From Suilimivivens sp045586385 (lineage in GTDB: Bacteria > Bacillota > Clostridia > Lachnospirales > Lachnospiraceae): DNA of 64,000 bases. Below the pieces are notes generated by a model. It was not told where the DNA came from. It was given only the letters and a program-made list of their open reading frames with translations, and searched no databases. The stretch is taken from the NCBI GenBank assembly GCA_045586385.1, contig JAZNAE010000036.1, positions 1-64,000 on the forward strand. Reading direction: 5' to 3'. Shown here piece after piece: positions 33,229-41,830 of the stretch. The translations under genes and the position numbers were made by a program. How positions within the stretch are numbered: position 1 is the stretch's first letter; each line of letters starts with the position of its first letter.

Positions 33229-33822
33229 ATGTTAAATTATATTTGGGCGACAATGATTTTTATCGGCATTATATATGGGGTGATTACGGGAAGTATGAAG
33301 GAGATTACGGAAGCCGCATTAAACAGTGCGGGGGAAGCAGTCTCCTTATGCATTTCCATGGCAGGAATCATGGCCTTTTGGGTAGGACTTATGGAGATAG
33401 CGGAAAAGTCAGGTTTAATCAAACGGCTTACCGGTTTTCTTTCCCCGTTTATTTCTTTTATGTTTCCGGGGATTCCAAAGGGACATAAAGCAAGAGATTA
33501 CATATCCACAAACATCATTGCCAATATATTGGGACTTGGATGGGCTTGTACGCCGGCAGGGCTTATGGCGATGGAAGAACTTGCAAATTTAGAAAAAGAG
33601 CGTGGAAATGTAAACAGACAGATTGCCAGTAATGAGATGTGTACATTTTTGATTCTAAATATTTCTTCGCTGCAGTTGATACCGGTAAATATGATTGCTT
33701 ACAGACAACAGTACGGAAGTGTAAATCCGGCGGGTATTATTGCTCCCGCCGTTATGGCTACCTGCATCAGTACCATAGTGGCCGTTATTTACTGTAAAAT
33801 TATGGATAAAAAAAGGTGTTAA
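33229..33822 (+). CDS. spmA: spore maturation protein A (nucleoside recognition domain)
   Basis: This 197-residue membrane protein has four to five helices and the nucleoside-recognition/Gate domain. Matches to SpmA include SGLIKRLTGFLSPFI, STNIIANILGLGWACTPAGL and NEMCTFLILNISSLQL. In Bacillus, SpmA and SpmB work together in spore core dehydration. Here the usual spmB partner does not follow; the next gene is on the other strand. It ends 10 nt from the convergent neighbour. Confidence 0.87.
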   Translation: MLNYIWATMIFIGIIYGVITGSMKEITEAALNSAGEAVSLCISMAGIMAFWVGLMEIAEKSGLIKRLTGFLSPFISFMFPGIPKGHKARDYISTNIIANILGLGWACTPAGLMAMEELANLEKERGNVNRQIASNEMCTFLILNISSLQLIPVNMIAYRQQYGSVNPAGIIAPAVMATCISTIVAVIYCKIMDKKRC

Positions 33823-33832
33823 TGCGTGCATA

Positions 33833-34282
33833 CTATTGGCGGTTGTAGTATTCAATACCGTCACTTGGAAGAAAATAGGTTCTGATATACCCATCCTGCG
33901 ATACAATAACAAATTCATTGCTTGCTTCCAGATAATAAATAAAATCATGATCTTCAGATTCCAGTTTTTTGAGAGCGTTCTCAGAAGCGATAACGCGATT
34001 GGCAGCTGATAAATATTCTTCCGCAGAATCAAACCCCATTTCTACACCATGCTTTTCGTAATGATCGTAAAGTTGTTCTTTGCTGCGGAAAGTATAGTCA
34101 ATGGAAAGTTCTTCAGCACGGCTTTCGAAAGGCACCGGCTCGGAGATTGCAATAGGTGTATTTACCGGTTTGTCTGAAGGCTCATCCATAACAATCGGTT
34201 TGCCGAGTAAATAAGCAACTATAACAAGACCCAGCGCGGCAAGAGGATATTTGTTTTTTAATTTAGAAAATAGTTGATTCAT
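33833..34282 (-). CDS. membrane-anchored protein with toxin/RNase-like C-terminal domain (tentative)
   Basis: This 149-residue protein has an N-terminal membrane helix (about 12-28), a Pro/Ser linker and a C-terminal domain of about 85 residues. The domain has LYDHYEKHGVEMGFDSAEEY, an alanine/asparagine helix, then FVIVSQDGYIRTYF and a final YYNRQ. The HxxKHG...EYL...GxIxTYF pattern resembles small barnase/EndoU-like nuclease domains at the C-termini of polymorphic toxins and phage head proteins. That link is inference from pattern only. No immunity gene is evident. It lies 14 nt after the HAD gene. Confidence 0.55.
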   Translation of the reverse strand: MNQLFSKLKNKYPLAALGLVIVAYLLGKPIVMDEPSDKPVNTPIAISEPVPFESRAEELSIDYTFRSKEQLYDHYEKHGVEMGFDSAEEYLSAANRVIASENALKKLESEDHDFIYYLEASNEFVIVSQDGYIRTYFLPSDGIEYYNRQ

Positions 34283-34296
34283 AAAACGTGTTCCCT

Positions 34297-34890
34297 TTAT
34301 AATTGATATTCTTTTTTTACGGCTTCAAAATCACCGGTAAAACGGAAAGTGTGAATGCCTACGCTTGCGGCACCTTCTACATTTGCCGGCAAATCATCGA
34401 TAAACAGACATTCATCGGCGCATAGGTGATAGGTTGCAAGAAAATGTTCATAAATTTCTCTTTCCGGTTTAATCATGTGGACATCTGAGGACACCATGAC
34501 ACCTTCAAAATAGGAAACTTCTTCAAATCGCGGAAAATAATTATAAAATTCGTTGCAGGCGTTAGAAAGTACATAAACCTTGTAGCCCTTTGCTTTTAAG
34601 TATTCACAGAACTCCTTTGCACCGGAAACAGGCTGCATGCACATTTGCCACTGATCTACACATTCTTTTAACTGTTTATGTAACCGCTTGGGAACCCGTT
34701 TGCTCACAGGTTCATAACGCTGCTCGTTGGTAATGGTGCCGTAATCACCTTGGATCCATTCCGGACCTTCGAAAAGCTCTTTCCGGATAATTGCCCTGTC
34801 TTCTTCCATATCCAGAAAGGTATTAAGGCAAACTTCGGGGTTAAAGGTCAGTAATACATTTCCCATATCTAAAATGATATTTTGAATCAT
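34297..34890 (-). CDS. HAD family hydrolase (YihX-like)
   Basis: This 197-residue HAD phosphatase has motif I ILDMGNVLLTF (nucleophile Asp, DMGNV form typical of YihX/epoxide-hydrolase-N-like HADs), motif II VLSNACNEFY, motif III MIKPEREIYE and motif IV CLFIDDLPANVEGA. Enzymes of this group often dephosphorylate sugar phosphates such as alpha-glucose-1-phosphate; specificity here is unknown. AAAGGA precedes the ATG. It is co-transcribed with the following small protein gene. Confidence 0.88.
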   Translation of the reverse strand: MIQNIILDMGNVLLTFNPEVCLNTFLDMEEDRAIIRKELFEGPEWIQGDYGTITNEQRYEPVSKRVPKRLHKQLKECVDQWQMCMQPVSGAKEFCEYLKAKGYKVYVLSNACNEFYNYFPRFEEVSYFEGVMVSSDVHMIKPEREIYEHFLATYHLCADECLFIDDLPANVEGAASVGIHTFRFTGDFEAVKKEYQL

Positions 34891-34939
34891 GAAAACGTCA
34901 TCCTTTCAAAAAAGATATCAGCATTAGTATATCAAAATG

Positions 34940-34968
34940 TTGTTTCTGATGCAAAAAAAAGATATACT
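34940..34968 (+). promoter_or_regulatory. promoter of the small membrane protein/aldo-keto reductase operon
   Basis: TTGTTT and TATACT are separated by 17 nt, 36 nt before the next start codon. It sits between divergent genes. Confidence 0.6.
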
Positions 34969-35004
34969 TGTTATAGAATAATCAGCAGAAGAGGAGACGG
35001 TAAT

Positions 35005-35322
35005 ATGAACGAGAAAGGAAGAACATTATTTTACGGAATCGGTGCCGCATATTTATTATATTTGTGTTATGATTTGTTTCAATCGGGAGTAAGAACGGGA
35101 GAAGCAACGCTTCCGATCACACTTTTTTGTATTTTGTTTGGGGTGGTAGGTGCAGGCCTTGCAGTTCTGGCCGTAAAGCAATATAAAAAATATATGGAGG
35201 AAGCTATGGCAGATAGCCCGGACGAGGGAAATAATGCTGATACGACTGCAGCGACGGAAGATGGTAAGAAGACAGATGATGAGCCGGGCGATACAGCAGG
35301 CGATGATACGAAGGAAGAATAG
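35005..35322 (+). CDS. hypothetical small membrane protein with acidic tail
   Basis: This 105-residue protein has two membrane helices (about 7-25 and 34-58), then KQYKKYMEEAM and a highly acidic, Asp/Glu/Thr-rich disordered tail of about 35 residues. GAGGAGA fixes the start at 35005. No family recognised. It precedes the aldo/keto reductase by a few nucleotides and shares its promoter. Confidence 0.72.
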   Translation: MNEKGRTLFYGIGAAYLLYLCYDLFQSGVRTGEATLPITLFCILFGVVGAGLAVLAVKQYKKYMEEAMADSPDEGNNADTTAATEDGKKTDDEPGDTAGDDTKEE

Positions 35323-35334
35323 AGAGGTATGGGA

Positions 35335-36321
35335 ATGTACACAGCAAAAGAAGACAGATATGATAAGATGATTTACAATCGTTGCGGAAACAGTGGTTTA
35401 AAACTGCCGGCACTTTCCCTTGGAATGTGGCATAATTTTGGCTCTGTAAATGACATAGAAAATATGAAGAAAATTCTGTTTACCGCTTTTGACAACGGAA
35501 TTACGCATTTTGACTTGGCTAATAACTATGGTCCTGTATACGGAAGCGCGGAAGCAAATATGGGCAGAATTTTGAAGTCTGATTTAATGCCCTATCGTAA
35601 TGAAATGATTATTTCCTCCAAAGCAGGTTACGATATGTGGAAAGGACCTTATGGAGATGGAGGCTCCCGTAAATATCTGATAGCAAGTTTGGATGAAAGC
35701 CTTAAAAGAATGGGACTTGAGTATGTAGATATCTTTTATCATCACAGACCTGACCCGGAAACTCCGTTGGAAGAAACCATGGCAGCCCTTGACCATATTG
35801 TCAGACAGGGAAAAGCATTATACGTGGGAATTTCCAATTACAATAAAGAACAGACAGAGAAAGCTTACCGGATTTTAAAGCAGCAAGGGACACCGTTTGT
35901 GATTCATCAGCCGTCCTACTCCATGTTAAACAGGTGGATAGAAGAGGACGGTTTAAAAGATTATTTATATGAAAACGGAATCGGATGTATCGCATTTAGC
36001 CCTCTTGCTCAGGGAATTTTAACCGGAAAATATTTAAAGGGAATACCGAAGGATTCCAGAATCGGAAGCGGTAAGAGCCCGTATTTACATAAAAGTGATA
36101 TTACACCGGAAAAACTGGAGAAAGTAAGAGCACTGGATCAGTTGGCAAAAGAGAGAAACCAAACGTTAACGCAGATGGCCCTTTCTTGGATACTCAGGGA
36201 CGGAAAAGTAACTTCCGTGCTGATTGGGGCAAGCAGGCCTGAGCAGATAATAGAGAATTTAAAGGCTCTCGATCATACAACATTCTCACAGGAAGAATTA
36301 ACATTAATTGAAGAAATTTGA
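35335..36321 (+). CDS. aldo/keto reductase, YghZ (L-glyceraldehyde 3-phosphate reductase)-like
   Basis: This 328-residue NADPH-dependent reductase closely follows E. coli YghZ/Gpr: SGLKLPALSLGMWHNFG, THFDLANNYGPVYGSAE, SSKAGYDMWKGPYG, GSRKYLIASLDESLKRMG and YVDIFYHHRPD. The catalytic tetrad Asp-Tyr-Lys-His is in place (FDLANNY, SSKAGY, YHHR). Likely role: detoxifying L-glyceraldehyde 3-phosphate or methylglyoxal-type aldehydes. The start is either 35329 or 35335; 35335 gives better spacing to GAGAGG. A terminator follows. Confidence 0.92.
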   Translation: MYTAKEDRYDKMIYNRCGNSGLKLPALSLGMWHNFGSVNDIENMKKILFTAFDNGITHFDLANNYGPVYGSAEANMGRILKSDLMPYRNEMIISSKAGYDMWKGPYGDGGSRKYLIASLDESLKRMGLEYVDIFYHHRPDPETPLEETMAALDHIVRQGKALYVGISNYNKEQTEKAYRILKQQGTPFVIHQPSYSMLNRWIEEDGLKDYLYENGIGCIAFSPLAQGILTGKYLKGIPKDSRIGSGKSPYLHKSDITPEKLEKVRALDQLAKERNQTLTQMALSWILRDGKVTSVLIGASRPEQIIENLKALDHTTFSQEELTLIEEI

Positions 36322-36325
36322 GTTG

Positions 36326-36366
36326 ACAAAGAATTTACCAATGGTAGGTTCTTTGTTTTTTTCTTT
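36326..36366 (+). terminator. rho-independent terminator
   Basis: ACAAAGAA pairs with TTCTTTGT and, inside, ACC pairs with GGT, followed by a T-rich run. It follows the aldo/keto reductase stop by 4 nt. Confidence 0.8.
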
Positions 36367-36385
36367 ACAATATACTAAATATATG

Positions 36386-36413
36386 CAATACTATAAACGT
36401 GTTTACAGTATTG
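36386..36413. promoter_or_regulatory. 28-bp palindromic TetR operator
   Basis: The outer arms CAATACT and AGTATTG and the inner arms TAAAC and GTTTA are perfectly inverted around a central GT, with single mismatched bases between. It ends 19 nt before the TetR start codon and overlaps the likely -10 region (-35 TTTACA at 36364), which is the standard position for autorepression. Confidence 0.8.
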
Positions 36414-36432
36414 TAATATAGGAGCTAACGAT

Positions 36433-37020
36433 ATGCCTACGAGTCCGAAAATCCCGAAAGAAATGATATTGCAGCATGCACTAGACATGTTAATTCAAGA
36501 TGGGTATTCATCGATTAATATTAAGACATTGGCAAAGAGAATAGGCTGTTCTACACAGCCTATTTCCTGGCATTTTGGAAATATGGAAAATTTCCGTAAA
36601 GCATTGACAGAGTATGCACTGGATTATGCGAATAAAAAAATGCTTTCCGATTCAGAAGGGATTTCGGCTTTTTCAAATGTGGGGATAGGATATATTGACA
36701 TTGCATTTGATGAGCCTAATCTGTTTCGCTATTTGTATATGAGTGGGGAAAGTGGATATCATGCAGGTGGTTTTGATATTTTTGTAACTGCTGATACGAA
36801 CTTTGCTATGATAGAACAGATAGCAAATCAATTAGAGACATCGGCTGATAGGGTGAGTGATTTCTTTAGAAATACTATTATCTACACACATGGACTTGCA
36901 TGCTTTGTGGTGTCAGGTTTAATAAAATCGACCAAAGAGGAACTGTATGATATGGTAAAACAAGGAGCCGATAGGTATATGCTACAGGCCGGTTTTGCGT
37001 TAAAGGAGAGAACAACATGA
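36433..37020 (+). CDS. TetR/AcrR family transcriptional regulator
   Basis: This 195-residue regulator has an N-terminal TetR helix-turn-helix: ILQHALDMLIQDGYSSINIK, TLAKRIGCSTQPISWHFGNM and ENFRKALTEYA. The C-terminal ligand domain is typical of the family but of unknown ligand. It is autoregulated through the palindrome just upstream. It overlaps the M23 peptidase by 4 nt (ATGA), so repressor and peptidase are made together. Confidence 0.92.
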   Translation: MPTSPKIPKEMILQHALDMLIQDGYSSINIKTLAKRIGCSTQPISWHFGNMENFRKALTEYALDYANKKMLSDSEGISAFSNVGIGYIDIAFDEPNLFRYLYMSGESGYHAGGFDIFVTADTNFAMIEQIANQLETSADRVSDFFRNTIIYTHGLACFVVSGLIKSTKEELYDMVKQGADRYMLQAGFALKERTT

Positions 37021-37763
37021 AAGTTTCAAGACAAGTAATTATGCAAGGATTAAAACAGACCTTATGTATTCCGATTATTTATATAAAACATGGATTTCGA
37101 TTGCCGAAGAATAGTCAATACAGTAAGGTAGAGTACAGACTGCCCTTTGATGGAGAATGGACGGTGGTAAACGGTGGTTTGGAAAAAGAGTATTTCCATC
37201 CGGGAGGACCGACGCAAAGGTATGCGTATGATTTTTTGATGATGGATGAATCAGGAAAAACATATCGGGGAGAAGACCCTGCGGATGTCAGTGATTATGA
37301 ATGCTACGGCAAAGAGGTAATTGCACCCGCAGACGGAACAGTTGTGGAAATCGGAACGGACTGTGAGGACGGAAAGATAATGTTGCCGGGGAATATGGAA
37401 GCAACAGCAAAAGATATTCGCGGAAACTATGTTTTGATAAAGCATGCGGAAAATGAGTATGGATTTATCGGTCATTTGCAACCGCAAAGTATATGTGTAA
37501 AAGTAGGAGAAAATGTACAGGCAGGACAAATTATTGCTAGGTGTGGAAATACGGGGAACAGCTCGGAGCCGCATGTTCATTTCCATGTACAAGACGGAAC
37601 GGATTTTTTTACTTCTGCCGGAATTCCCATTAGCTTTAAAGGGATCTGTGTATCTGCGCAAAATGGATACAGCAACTATGATAGGCATAAGACTCCTGAT
37701 ATACCTTTAGCAGAAAAGAGAATGCGAATCGGCAGAGGGCAACGGGTAATAAACAGAGAGTGA
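37017..37763 (+). CDS. M23 family metallopeptidase-like protein
   Basis: This 248-residue protein has a peptidase M23 (LytM-type) domain: HPGGPTQRYAYD (first His and Asp zinc ligands), GTVVEIGTD, NYVLIKHAENEYGFIGHL, VGENVQAGQIIARCGNTGNS and PHVHFHV (HxH). There is no clear signal peptide; a short hydrophobic N-terminal stretch near residues 18-28 may be a weak anchor. M23 enzymes cleave peptidoglycan cross-bridges. Coupling to a TetR repressor suggests inducible expression. It ends with no gap against the convergent nudC gene. Confidence 0.87.
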   Translation: MKVSRQVIMQGLKQTLCIPIIYIKHGFRLPKNSQYSKVEYRLPFDGEWTVVNGGLEKEYFHPGGPTQRYAYDFLMMDESGKTYRGEDPADVSDYECYGKEVIAPADGTVVEIGTDCEDGKIMLPGNMEATAKDIRGNYVLIKHAENEYGFIGHLQPQSICVKVGENVQAGQIIARCGNTGNSSEPHVHFHVQDGTDFFTSAGIPISFKGICVSAQNGYSNYDRHKTPDIPLAEKRMRIGRGQRVINRE

Positions 37764-38600
37764 TTAATAATGGTAGTGATGTTTAAATGCCATAATCATT
37801 TCTCGGGTTAAACTTAAATTATCATCCTCAAGTTCGATTTCGTCAGGAGAAAACCAGCCGGCTTCCGCAAGCTCGTTGGTGTCTAAGGTGATTTCGTCAG
37901 AACCATCAAGCTCGCAAAAAAAGCCAAGAAGGAGACTTCCTGAAAAGGCCCAAGGCTGACTTTTGTAATAACGGATATTTTTTACCTTAAGCCCAACTTC
38001 CTCCATGACTTCTCTTGAGACGGTTTGCTCAGCCGTTTCTCCAATTTCCGTAAATCCTGCGATAAGGGCATAATTCGTGGTAGCTCTGCCGGCGTATTTA
38101 CTCATGAGAATTTTTCCGTCATGAAGTACACCAACAATAACCGCAGGGGAAATTCTAGGGTAAACCATGTTGTGGCAGTTCGGACAACTGAGCATACGCT
38201 CCTTATGGTCAGGCACCATTTTGGAAGAACAGCAACCGCAAAATTGGTTGTTTTGATACCAACTGAAAAGATGATGTCCGGTAATGCCGGCGAATGCCGT
38301 GTGTCTGGAGTCTGCGGTTCTGAAAATACGGACACTTTCATAGTGATAACCGTTTAATTCGATTGTCACATCAGCATGCTCCGGATATGCTAAAAAATAC
38401 TTATAATCGTCAATGGAAAACAAGTAATGATAAGCACAGGAATAATCCGACAGTTCTGCTAAAGTCGGATAACGGAGCTTGTTATCCTGAAAACGGACAA
38501 GAACGGTATCTTTGGAAAAAATCAATATAAAATCCGAAGGCGTTGGTTGCTCATCTCTATATTCGTTATGATAAATTTTTGGGAAAATGTCTTGTATCAT
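37764..38600 (-). CDS. nudC: NAD(+) diphosphatase / RNA deNADding enzyme NudC
   Basis: This 278-residue Nudix hydrolase has a zinc ribbon (C121-x2-C124 and C139-x2-C142), the Nudix box G182FTEIGETAEQ...REVMEEVGL with REVMEE catalytic glutamates, and the NADH-pyrophosphatase signature SQPWAFSGS at about 214. It splits NADH to NMNH and AMP and can remove 5'-NAD caps from RNA. The gene is alone and convergent with the M23 gene, the two stop codons being adjacent. Confidence 0.93.
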   Translation of the reverse strand: MIQDIFPKIYHNEYRDEQPTPSDFILIFSKDTVLVRFQDNKLRYPTLAELSDYSCAYHYLFSIDDYKYFLAYPEHADVTIELNGYHYESVRIFRTADSRHTAFAGITGHHLFSWYQNNQFCGCCSSKMVPDHKERMLSCPNCHNMVYPRISPAVIVGVLHDGKILMSKYAGRATTNYALIAGFTEIGETAEQTVSREVMEEVGLKVKNIRYYKSQPWAFSGSLLLGFFCELDGSDEITLDTNELAEAGWFSPDEIELEDDNLSLTREMIMAFKHHYHY

Positions 38601-38785
38601 GAAAGTCTCCTCATATTATATCGTTTTAGTAAAACAGATAACTCGTATACTATCATCATAAGTCGCAACGCTTTTCTTTTCAAGTATTCTTTGGTTTTCC
38701 ACTGGTAACATCGCTTTTTCTATGATAATATTAAAGGTTGTAAGGTGCATTCAAATAAGCAGATATTTACAAAGGAGCACAAATT

Positions 38786-39775
38786 ATGAAATGGATGAAA
38801 TTTAAAATAAAAACAATTACGGAAGCAGAAGATATTATTATCAGTACCCTTTACGATATCGGTCTTGAAGGTGCACAGATTGAAGATAAGATACCCCTTA
38901 CTTCTGCAGAAAAGGAGCAGATGTTTGTGGACATCCTTCCCGACGGACCGGAGGATGACGGAATTGCCTATCTTAGCTTTTTTGTGGAAGAAAAAGAAGA
39001 CGGAAGCCTTGAGGTAAACGGAGAGAAGACTACCGCCGAAGAAATTCTTGCCAATGTAAAAGCAGAGTTGGAAGATTTGCAGTCCTTTATGGATATCGGA
39101 GAAGGAACTGTAACCATAGATGAAACAGAAGATATTGATTGGATTAATAACTGGAAGCAATATTTTCATCAGTTTACCATTGACGATGTGCTGGTGATTC
39201 CTTCGTGGGAAGAGGTGCAGCCGGAAGATAAGGACAAGATGATTCTGCATATTGATCCCGGTACAGCTTTCGGAACCGGCATGCATGATACCACCCAGCT
39301 TTGTATCAGGCAGCTTCGCAAATTTATCACACCGGAAACCATACTTTTGGATGTGGGAACCGGAAGCGGTATTTTGGCAATATTATCTTTAATGTTCGGT
39401 GCAAAAAAGGCAATTGGTACAGACCTTGACCCTTGTGCCATTGATGCCGTGGCAGATAATTGTGCCAACAACGGTATTTCTGCCGAACAGTTTGAATTAT
39501 TAATCGGCAATATTATTACAGAAAAGGAAGTCCAGGATAAGGTTGGTTACGAGTGCTATGATATTGTTGTGGCAAATATTCTTGCAGATGTGCTTGTGCC
39601 CCTTACCCCGGTGATTGTAAACCAGTTAAAGCCAGGCGGAATTTATATTACGTCAGGCATCATTGACGATAAAGAGCAGACTGTGGTAGACGCTGTTAAG
39701 GCAGCAGGTCTTGAGGTACTTGAAGTGACCTATCAGGGAGAATGGGTATCTGTAACTGCCAAGAAAAAGGCTTAA
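38786..39775 (+). CDS. prmA: ribosomal protein L11 methyltransferase
   Basis: This 329-residue SAM-dependent enzyme trimethylates lysines/N-terminus of ribosomal protein L11. An N-terminal L11-recognition domain is followed by the Rossmann methyltransferase domain with DPGTAFGTGMHDTTQL, LLDVGTGSGILAI (SAM motif I), GTDLDPCAIDAV and VVANILADVL (the family's N-P/A-N-I-L motif). AAAGGAG precedes the ATG. An extra low-complexity acidic segment (about 50-75) lies within the N-terminal domain. It leads the prmA-rsmE pair. Confidence 0.94.
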   Translation: MKWMKFKIKTITEAEDIIISTLYDIGLEGAQIEDKIPLTSAEKEQMFVDILPDGPEDDGIAYLSFFVEEKEDGSLEVNGEKTTAEEILANVKAELEDLQSFMDIGEGTVTIDETEDIDWINNWKQYFHQFTIDDVLVIPSWEEVQPEDKDKMILHIDPGTAFGTGMHDTTQLCIRQLRKFITPETILLDVGTGSGILAILSLMFGAKKAIGTDLDPCAIDAVADNCANNGISAEQFELLIGNIITEKEVQDKVGYECYDIVVANILADVLVPLTPVIVNQLKPGGIYITSGIIDDKEQTVVDAVKAAGLEVLEVTYQGEWVSVTAKKKA

Positions 39776-39811
39776 ATTCTCACCGAAGGCGGAGAAAAAG
39801 AGGAATAAGAT

Positions 39812-40552
39812 ATGTACCAGTTTTTTGTAGAACCTTCCCAAATACAGGGGAATCGCATTATTATTACAGGAAAAGACGTAAATCATATTAAAAATGTTCT
39901 CCGCATGAAAAAAGGAGAGGAACTGGCAGTCAGTAACGGCATGGACGGAAAAGAATACCGCTGCGAGATTGATAATTTTACAGAGGACGAAGTAGTTTGT
40001 GTGCTCCGTTTTGTGAAGGAAGACGCATTGGAACTCCCCTCTAAAGTCTATTTGTTTCAGGGACTTCCGAAGGCCGACAAGATGGAACTGATTATCCAAA
40101 AGGCGGTAGAATTGGGCGTATATCAGGTGATTCCCGTATCTTGTAAGAGGGCAGTTGTAAAACTGGATGAGAAGAAAGAAAAAAGTAAGATTGCCAGATG
40201 GCAGGGGATTGCGGAAGCGGCTGCCAAGCAGAGTAAACGCGGCATTATTCCGCAGGTAAAGCATGTAATGAGTATGAAAGAAGCCATTGCTTATAGTTTA
40301 AGTTGTCAGGTAAGAATTATTCCTTATGAGCTTGCGGAGGGAATGGAGAAGACAAAAGAAATAATTAATGCCTTAAAACCCGGCGAGGATGTGGCAATTT
40401 TTATCGGACCGGAAGGAGGCTTTGAAGAAGCAGAGATACAGGCGGCAATGGATGGTGGGATTGTGCCGATTACTCTGGGAAAAAGGATTCTTAGGACAGA
40501 AACGGCAGGAATGACAGTACTTTCCTGGATTATGTATCAATTAGAAAGTTAA
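39812..40552 (+). CDS. rsmE: 16S rRNA (uracil(1498)-N(3))-methyltransferase RsmE
   Basis: This 246-residue SPOUT-class methyltransferase has an N-terminal PUA-like RNA-binding part (MYQFFVEPSQIQ, HIKNVLRMKKGEE), and a C-terminal trefoil knot with FIGPEGGFEEAEI and LGKRILRTETAGMTVLS. It methylates U1498 of 16S rRNA. It lies 36 nt behind prmA, the classic order in Firmicutes, and leads into the cysteine desulfurase gene. Confidence 0.95.
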   Translation: MYQFFVEPSQIQGNRIIITGKDVNHIKNVLRMKKGEELAVSNGMDGKEYRCEIDNFTEDEVVCVLRFVKEDALELPSKVYLFQGLPKADKMELIIQKAVELGVYQVIPVSCKRAVVKLDEKKEKSKIARWQGIAEAAAKQSKRGIIPQVKHVMSMKEAIAYSLSCQVRIIPYELAEGMEKTKEIINALKPGEDVAIFIGPEGGFEEAEIQAAMDGGIVPITLGKRILRTETAGMTVLSWIMYQLES

Positions 40553-40608
40553 AAGCATACAGTAATCATAGATAATACGTATATTATAGTAGAAAGACCG
40601 GTGATAGT

Positions 40609-41763
40609 ATGGAAATATATTTAGATAATTCTGCCACTACCAGGTGCTTTGATGAAGTGGCAGCTTTGATGACCGACATTATGTGCGGTGACTACGGAAA
40701 TCCTTCCAGTTTGCACAGAAAAGGGGTGCAGGCGGAGAATCACATTCGCTATGCAAAAGAAGTAATTGCCAAAAATTTAAAGGTAAGTGACAAAGAAATT
40801 TTGTTTACTTCCGGTGGTACGGAATCGGATAATCTGGCAATCAGAGGATGTGCCTATGCCAATTGCCGTGCTGGAAGACATTTGATTACTACGCAGATAG
40901 AGCATCCGGCAGTTTTGCAGACCATGAAGCATTTGGAAGAAGACGGTTTTCGTGTGACTTATCTTCCTGTAGATGAAAAAGGATGCATCCGGTTAGAGGA
41001 TTTGCAGCGTGCAATTACCGGAGAAACCATTTTGGTTTCCATTATGCATACCAACAATGAAATCGGTTCCCTGCAGCCTATTGCGGAAGCAGGAGCACTA
41101 ATTAAGAAGATAAATCCGAGAATTTTGTTTCACGTGGATGCTGTACAGGGATATGGAAAGTTCAGAATCTATCCCAAAAGGATGAATATTGATCTTTTGT
41201 CTGTGAGTGCACACAAAATTCACGGCCCCAAGGGAGTTGGATTTTTGTATGTAGATGAGAAGGCAAAGATAAAGCCGATATTATTTGGCGGCGGTCAGCA
41301 AAACGGCATGCGTTCCGGCACCGAAAATGTAGCAGCTTGCACAGGTATGGCAAAAGCGATTGAAAAAGTATATGCAAATCTGGACGAGGATGTAGAAAAA
41401 CTTTACCAATTAAGGGAAGTTTTTGTAAAAGGACTGGAAAAAATGGAGGGTGTATCCGTGAACGGATGCCCGGGCAGAGACGGGGCACCTCATGTGGTAA
41501 GTGTTTCCATTCAGGGCGTGCGAAGTGAAGTGATTCTTCATGCTCTTGAGGATAAAGGGATTTATGTGTCCGCCGGAAGTGCCTGCTCCGCACATAAGCC
41601 ACAGCCTTCTGCGACACTTCAGGCAATCGGACTTAGTAAAGAATTGTTGAGTTCTACTGTAAGATTCAGTTTTTCTGTTTTTACAACCATGGAAGAGATT
41701 GACTATACTTTACAGGCAATGTGTGATATAATTCCCATGCTTAGAAGGTATACGAGAAAGTGA
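40609..41763 (+). CDS. cysteine desulfurase (NifS/NifZ-like)
   Basis: This 384-residue PLP enzyme converts cysteine to alanine and an enzyme persulfide. It has MEIYLDNSATT at the start, TSGGTESDNLAIRG, PLP lysine in SVSAHKIHGPKG (about 203) and the persulfide Cys in SAGSACSAHK (about 326). The next gene is thiI, so this is the dedicated sulfur donor for tRNA 4-thiouridine, as NifZ is for ThiI in Bacillus. Start ATG 40609 is canonical, with no strong AGGAGG (ACCGGTGATAGT). Confidence 0.93.
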   Translation: MEIYLDNSATTRCFDEVAALMTDIMCGDYGNPSSLHRKGVQAENHIRYAKEVIAKNLKVSDKEILFTSGGTESDNLAIRGCAYANCRAGRHLITTQIEHPAVLQTMKHLEEDGFRVTYLPVDEKGCIRLEDLQRAITGETILVSIMHTNNEIGSLQPIAEAGALIKKINPRILFHVDAVQGYGKFRIYPKRMNIDLLSVSAHKIHGPKGVGFLYVDEKAKIKPILFGGGQQNGMRSGTENVAACTGMAKAIEKVYANLDEDVEKLYQLREVFVKGLEKMEGVSVNGCPGRDGAPHVVSVSIQGVRSEVILHALEDKGIYVSAGSACSAHKPQPSATLQAIGLSKELLSSTVRFSFSVFTTMEEIDYTLQAMCDIIPMLRRYTRK

Positions 41764-41830
41764 TACACAAGCAGGGATAGAGAGCTGCATTTGAAGAAAA
41801 GAAGTTGTTATAAACGAAAGGAGTAAACGG

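Noticed and set aside
38720..39286. Minus-strand frame of 188 residues opposite prmA
   Set aside because: It is a shadow of prmA; the translation is Phe/Cys/His-rich low-complexity sequence with no family features.
41162..41626. Minus-strand frame of 154 residues opposite the cysteine desulfurase
   Set aside because: It is a shadow of a strongly supported gene with no ribosome binding site or domain.
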